A stretch of 64,000 nt of DNA from Limonium bicolor (lineage: Eukaryota > Streptophyta > Magnoliopsida > Caryophyllales > Plumbaginaceae): NCBI GenBank assembly GCA_023374045.1, contig CM041776.1, forward strand, positions 278,234,039-278,298,038, read 5' to 3'. The position numbers and the translations under genes are program-made. Shown here piece after piece: positions 58,429 to 64,000 of the stretch; within the stretch, counting starts at the first letter, position 1; each line of letters opens with the position of its first letter. Under the pieces are notes generated by a model. It was not told where the DNA came from and ran no database searches. It saw only the letters and a program-made list of their open reading frames with translations.

Positions 58429-60956
58429 ATGGATACAATTTCTGATAGAGATCGTTTCTTGAGGGCAGTGGATGTGGCTCTCTGGTTTGGAATTCGTCCG
58501 GATTGTTTGCTCCGGCAGGAGTGCTTCTCAAGGAAGGAAATGCGTCCTTCGTTTCCTATTACTCCAGTCGGAAATTCAAACCGAGGAAGTCTTTTCGAGC
58601 TTGTGCTGTTCTATCCGGTACCCCCTTGTCAGTTTTCGTCTCTTAGAATTGGTGGAATTATGCATGTCTTCTTAACTACTGTTGCACTGGAGTCGCCCGT
58701 TCCTTACGTCAGTTTCCTTTAAAATGCTTGTTCTCGGCACATTTGGGTATCGATTGAAATCTTCATTCTAATGTGTGATGGCTTATGAAATTGTATGTGG
58801 TAAATCTTGTATGTGGTAACAATTTCTGGACAAAGAGGTGCAAAGAGGGGAAATGCTGTAGTCTAGAAGGAAGAAGGGAGATTATTTTCATCGTTGGGTT
58901 TTAGGTAATGTGAACTTCGGGCAACCATATTTGCTGCCTTATACATGAAGAAATGCAAGTGTTATTCCTTTGATCTGGATAGAAAATTCACTATATGAAC
59001 TGCGAGTTACTATAGTAGTGTAGCTGGGAAGAGCCTTTTAGTAGACTACGTGACCAAGTTGGAGATTTATTTGGAATACGTATTTTGGGCTGGTTATTGA
59101 GTGCCAAGTAGTGTTCTTTAAGTTGAGTTCTTACCAGTTTCTGTTCCCTGACCAATCATTTTGGATGCTGGGTCAGGTTCATATGGCTGGCTAAGATTTT
59201 AGTGAATCTGACCTTTAGGTGCCATAATCTTAACCTCTAAAACTAAATCTGTATTTTGTTTTGATCTGTAGTCTGACTCTTGCTATATCCTATCTACCAA
59301 GCTACTGATATATTCCCTTTTTCCTCAAAGGGCTTCAAATTGAGAAATCTCCCATTGCTTGCTATTAATTTTTTTATTATAGTTTTGTTCCTTCCATAGA
59401 GCAAGAGCCACTCTTGGTCAGGGCTGCAAGAGGTGAGCAGGTTAGCCGGCCCCCAGCATGGATGATGCGTCAGGCTGGAAGGTACATGGCAATTTACAGG
59501 AAGCTAGCTGAGAAACACCATCCTTCAGAGAGAGGTCAGAGACAACTGATCTCATTGTCGAAATTTCTTTGCAGCCTTGGGAAGCCTTTCGGCCTGATGG
59601 GGTGATAATCTTCTCTGACATTCTCACCCCTCTCCCTGCATTTGGAGTACCATTTGACATTGAAGAAGTGAGAGGCCCTGTCATCCAATCTCCAATCAGA
59701 AACGAAGATGGGTTGAAGGCCTTACATCCCATCAACTTGGAAAAGCTCCAATTTGTTGGAGAATCCTAAAAATTTGCGCCGTGAGGTGATTCTGCATTTC
59801 TCTTGTTTTCTCTTTATGGGTTGTGGGGAAGTTGCCTTGGAATATGTATACTTGTAGTAACTAAGATATACAATTATATAGCTACCCGGTAAACAATGTT
59901 CATGGTGATTTGGCTAAAACAAAAAAAGGTACAGTTGTGCTCCCAGAAACACCTGGTGTCTCTGAAATTGTTTCTGTTTTATCCTTAATTCTAATTAAGC
60001 GACTCACATGTGTTTTGCTTAGGTTGGTGAGAAGGCTGCAGTATTGGGATTTGTTGTTGCTCCTTGGACAATTGCAACTTACATAGTAGAAGGTGGCACA
60101 ACTCGAACATACACTGTGATAAAGAGAATGTGTCACACAGCCCCTCATGTATTACGGGCTCTTCTCTCACATTTAACCGAAGCAATTGCTGAGTATGTTA
60201 TTTATCAAATCAAATCCGGGCGCATTGTATACAAATATTTGATTCTTGGGGCGGGCAGTTAACACCTGAAATGTGGGAGCAGTGGTCAAAACCTTACATT
60301 AAGCAGGTAGAAATTCTGTTCTGCGTTTCAACACTTTATTTGGATGTCATCATGGGATGCTCTTGCACTTGGGGACGGGAAACATCTTTTATGGTTCTTA
60401 AACTTCTTTGATTCTGAATCGTATCTATGTCACTAACTGACTGTAGTCTGTTACAGATTGTAGACACAGTGAGAGCAAGATGCCCAGATACACCACTTGT
60501 TCTATACATAAATGGAAATGGAGGCCTACTTGAGAGAAATGAAAGTAACTGGGGTGGATGTGATTGGATTAGATTGGACGGTAGACATGGCAGATGGGAG
60601 AAAACGTCTGGGAAGTGATATTGGCGTCCAGGGGAATGTTGATCCTGCTTGCCTCTTCTCTCCTCTCCCAGCATTGACTGATGAGATTCAAAGGTTTTTT
60701 TTTCTGTATACTATGGCGAATTCAAGAACTATGAGTATCCGATAGTTGTTGGTATCTGACGATTTAAAATTTAGACGAGAACTAATGCATGTCTTCTTTT
60801 GGCAGGGTTGTAAAATGTGCTGGATCAAGGGCCACATTTGAATCTGGGGCATGGAGTTCTTGTGGGAACACCGAAGAGGCTGTTGCCCATTTCTTTGATG
60901 TTGCAAGAAGCTTGGAGTTTGATAAAGTGAAGGGAGAAACTGCACTGGTGGGCTGA
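58429..60956 (+). CDS. Uroporphyrinogen decarboxylase, plastid form, five exons
   Basis: Converts uroporphyrinogen III to coproporphyrinogen III by removing four acetate carboxyls, in heme and chlorophyll synthesis in the plastid. Exons: 58429-58617, 59400-59785, 60023-60306, 60457-60693 and 60806-60956, all with GT-AG borders and matching phases. Exon 1 encodes a Ser/Arg-rich transit peptide ([20 protein letters not shown]). Mature landmarks: [34 protein letters not shown] (with the catalytic-site Asp), [28 protein letters not shown] and [16 protein letters not shown]. About nine single-base indels, nearly all in short homopolymer runs, break the frame (58463, 59518, two at 59767-59775, 60218, 60537, 60829, 60837 and 60871). 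Between them conservation is continuous with no nonsense substitutions, so sequencing error is more likely than a dead gene. Plants usually have two paralogues (HEME1, HEME2); which one this is was not decided. Confidence 0.93.
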
Positions 60957-61500
60957 GGAGCAATTTGTACAGAGAAGTATATATGAATTGAAGGTCCCAT
61001 CCGCTGCTGACATGCACACCCTGTTTCAGTATCAGTTCCAGTTTTGCTGTATTTCCTTATGATGTTCCAAGCATCCGGTTCCTGTACATGCTTTGTTGAT
61101 GAGTAAATTTGTTGCATTATTCTTCCATTTACTGTACTGTGCTAACTGATTCTGATCAATCAGAAAGATTCCTCACACTCGCGAAGATCAATATTCTATT
61201 TATGCCAACAAGTAAGTCCACACGCGATTACAGAGTTCATCAAATGAACCTTGCGACTTTTGAATCTAGAAAAGATTCAATTGATGTTTAACCGTCAATG
61301 GGTATTGTATAGCTGGCGTGTTAGATTTGTCAAATTACACGTCAAGTAAACGCACCTTTACTATATGGCTGCCACAGAAAAAATATGTATAGTATGATCA
61401 AGCGCGAACCTTATAACAAATGTTCAAATCGCGTACACAATGAATCTATTCGATCTGGATTTTTGTAACTTGTGTCTGAGTAAGCCAGAGTTGGCTTGGT
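60957..61500 (+). other. 3' flank of UROD
   Basis: Probable 3' untranslated region and intergenic DNA. No further coding exons recognised on the plus strand. Confidence 0.4.
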
Positions 61501-63292
61501 GGTTTATAAAAGTACATCGCATCTCCCTTTAACCAAATATTCTTAAAAAGCCACAAATCACAATCGTGAAAATTTTGATCCCAGGGACCTCCGTTCTATC
61601 TAGACCACCATCTCTGAGCAATCGAATTGGTGTGCGCAAGAATGGTGCATAGCGATGTGTAGCAGGCCTGACAGCCCTCCCAATATTGGTCCATACACTA
61701 TGGTGGTCCGCAGCAGTTGCAGGAATATGATACATGAACTTTAACAGCTGCAACAAGATGCGTTATCATTGTTGTCATTATGCCAAAGGCCCTAATTAAT
61801 AGGTCAGAATATTTTGAGACTTCCATTAAAAATATGCCAACCAAGCAACACAAATGTTATAGAAGTTACCTGCCAGTACATGAGGTAACAACTATGTTAC
61901 GCTGCCACCTGCACAATAGCGAAGACACAGAGGCATTGTATCAAGAGGAACCAAATTGAAATGGTATGACATAATCAAGAAAAGGTAACTTCTTACGAGA
62001 ACAGGGAGAGGATAAGAAGAAAGCCCAGTGCAACTTCAGCATTTGAAGATAATATGGTCAAGGTGCTGGAGTTAGTATCCACCCAAACACAGGGTTTTTC
62101 CAAAAACTTTCTGCTTAATAATTAAGAGTGAGTTGCACTTTCAAATATCAGAAAAAGAAAAAAAATGACCTCACATAATATACGGAAACGAACAAGTGGT
62201 CAATGAACTGAAGTGCAAATTCAAAAAAATTAGTTTCTAAGAGACATGTCTTAATTATAGAGAAGAAACAGCACAACAACACAATATAAAGTGCTGGATT
62301 TTGCAAAGTGAATGTATCTGGCTTTATACAGCTGCAATCTAAGTAACACTTTGGGCACAGATTTCTCTCTTGATTCCTCATCTTTAGAGTAACTAGTAAT
62401 AAGTCAGATCATACAGCCTTCAGCAATGTGGAATTGACTGTGTGCTACATAACGATTACCACGACACAGACACTAAACAAAAAGCAGAGTCCAACCAGAC
62501 CATATGAGCACACATTAAATTACCACACAAAAATAAACAATAGACACTAACTAGTATCACAATACTCAAACATTGAGCACGAATTGAAGTTACCTATACA
62601 AAATCGAGTGATGAAAATTACTCCTCATGAACTTTGCAACATGGTCCAGGGCACGGCACAAAACAGGAACAAGAGCAGCTGCACACAACAGCATCACAAC
62701 ATCTACATGAGAATAGCAATTAGGAAGAAAAATCCATCAGTAAGATGAAAAATATCAAATACGTTAACATCAAAGGATGCTCACATTTTAGGTAACTCTT
62801 TTTTGAAGTAACAAATATAAGTGTAAATAGTGTAAACAAAATCTTTGATGGAAGGATAGGGTTGAACCAAAGCTCAAGAGCGTGAAGGTTCCATGCCCTG
62901 GGGTCTGCATATGTTACAGACAGATTAGCACAAATGGAAAAAGTAAACTTAAACCATTTAATCATATAGTATGATCCGAAACAACCCACACCAGAAGAAA
63001 ATACCCCATTCTGCGAGTACAAGGAAAAAACTGAGGAGCAAGCAGTGCGATGAAAGAAAGAAATACGCCTTGGTTGCAAGATTCCTTGGTACAAGTGGGA
63101 AAATGGCGAGTAAAGCCAAAACAGATACCTACAACGCCAAGTCAAAACCATGTGCATCTGTGAACTTACACGGAATAGGAACTTATAATTTCTCACGACC
63201 ATGAATTAGATAATGTACAAAGATGTTTCTATATGTGCCCATAAGGTTACTACTATATTTTATATATGTTCAATCATCAGGGAGTTCCATAC
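61501..63292 (-). other. Mostly non-coding; possible minus-strand exons, unrecognised
   Basis: Minus-strand segments have splice-like borders: an acceptor CTTGTTGCAG before about 61750, a segment at about 62590-62697 (acceptor TCATGTAG) and one at about 62850-62905 (acceptor ATATGCAG). None shows a family I know, and frames between them do not join clearly. They may belong to the transcript that includes 63293-63627. Confidence 0.3.
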
Positions 63293-63627
63293 CCACACTC
63301 AACTGAAAATAGTAGAGTTTGCCGATTCCATCGCCTGGAATTGCACTAGGAACCGAAGTTCCAGCTGATTGAGCGGATTTATTGCTGGTTGACCTAGAGC
63401 ACATATTGCAAATGAATCAATTAAATGTGTTTCTCAGTTAGAACTAATGACCAACACCTAAGAGATTCCCTAGACAAACGGAAGAATGTATATTTCAATA
63501 AAATACCCATACTACGTGCTCGTGCTTCACCAGCAGAAAGTGACAATGTTGGCGAAGGGGACATAGGTTGTCGAGTTGGTGAACAACAATTGCCCATGGA
63601 TATGGGCTCTACCACAATACCAGGGTC
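63293..63627 (-). CDS. Putative exons of an unrecognised gene with an MGNCC start
   Basis: The exon at 63627-63531 has an acceptor (TTTCGTTCAG) and a donor (GCTG|GTGAAG) and contains ATG at 63597 giving MGNCCSPTRQPMSPSPTLSL. An MGxxC start suits N-myristoylation plus palmitoylation, i.e. membrane attachment. A next exon from 63393 follows a GCTCTAG acceptor. In one frame it reads STSNKSAQSAGTSVPSAIPG and closes at GMELPDD, but that frame does not match the phase of the first exon unless a base is missing. No family recognised. Upstream sequence to 64000 may be 5' leader. Confidence 0.35.
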
Positions 63628-64000
63628 CTGAACGAAAAGGAAGAGAGAAAGAGATCCTCTGCCATAAGTGTGATGAAGAATGATATTGTCAGTTGTAAGA
63701 CAAGTATCACATCTATACACATCAAGAATTTTTCCCCCAACCAATACATATACGCCCAACAACTAAGCCAATAAGAGTAGTTGATAACTTATTCAAACCA
63801 ATACAACTTGCACAACCCTGGGAAGGGGTTATTAGTTGAGCAGGACATCTTAACGCCCAAATTCTCACGCATTCGACGAGGGAAAGAAATAACACTGAAT
63901 AAAGGAACAGATAAGAGAGGAGAACTTGCTGGCGCTGGCCTTCTTGCAATGAAGCAAGTTCCACTAAGGGATATCGCGTCGACAGAAGTCTAGAACTAGA

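Noticed and set aside
58472..58675. Alternative start MWLSGLEFV for UROD
   Set aside because: That frame does not give the Ser/Arg-rich transit peptide or join exon 2 in phase; the frame ending FRACAVLS does.

Overview
This is plant nuclear DNA, most likely from a flowering plant and probably a eudicot. It holds one recognisable conserved gene, a plastid-type uroporphyrinogen decarboxylase (UROD) with five GT-AG exons at 58429-60956. Almost everything to its left is transposable elements inserted into one another. Two runs of exactly 500 N (17143-17642 and 39508-40007) are scaffold gaps of unknown true size, and both fall inside Ty3/gypsy elements.

Layout. 1-4287: CACTA (En/Spm) element, transposase on the minus strand, running off the left edge, inserted in a Mutator-like element (MULE, 4288-7742). 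8541-8962: copia-like LTR piece. 8963-17142: degenerate Ty3/gypsy element A (+). Its 5' LTR is split by a solo LTR (H, 9023-10510, target duplication GTTAT), and its gag is split by a pair of 428-bp LTRs (12961-13883, duplication GTGCG). 17643-26260: a Tat/Ogre-like LTR (G) carrying a solo LTR (D1, 19624-23678, duplication TCACA). 26342-32387: gypsy element F (-), broken in integrase. 32388-39507: a chain of insertions (D3 LTR in the F LTR, C LTR in D3, B inside C). B is the best-preserved gypsy element and has an integrase plus chromodomain ORF. 40008-41463: LTR E. 43170-53943: an internally deleted L1 LINE with a 16-bp target duplication. It has been hit by a MITE-like element, by a 3.3-kb copia element (45687-49016, duplication GAGGA) and by solo LTR D2 (49363-53626). 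54040-55580 and 55602-57837: two long-terminal-inverted-repeat DNA elements, the second containing a complete non-autonomous hAT (55970-56922) with a perfect 8-bp duplication. 58429-60956: UROD. 60957-64000: mostly non-coding, with possible exons of an unrecognised minus-strand gene.

The most unusual signal is shared by LTRs of several families (A, B, C, D1, D2, and more loosely H and E). Each carries a GC-rich array of imperfect palindromes with a 50-72-bp period. The palindromic design recurs but the sequence is family- or even copy-specific. D1 and D2 belong to one LTR family yet carry unrelated palindromes, while a nearby block of about 200 bp is about 97% identical. In D1, units differ by paired changes in both arms, as expected if arm complementarity is maintained.

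Technical warning: reading-frame breaks in UROD, the CACTA transposase and the copia gag, and the differences between the two copia LTRs, are nearly all single-base indels, mostly in homopolymer runs. Many are probably sequencing or assembly errors, so a broken frame here does not prove a pseudogene. By contrast, stops in element A are G:C to A:T substitutions and look like genuine decay.
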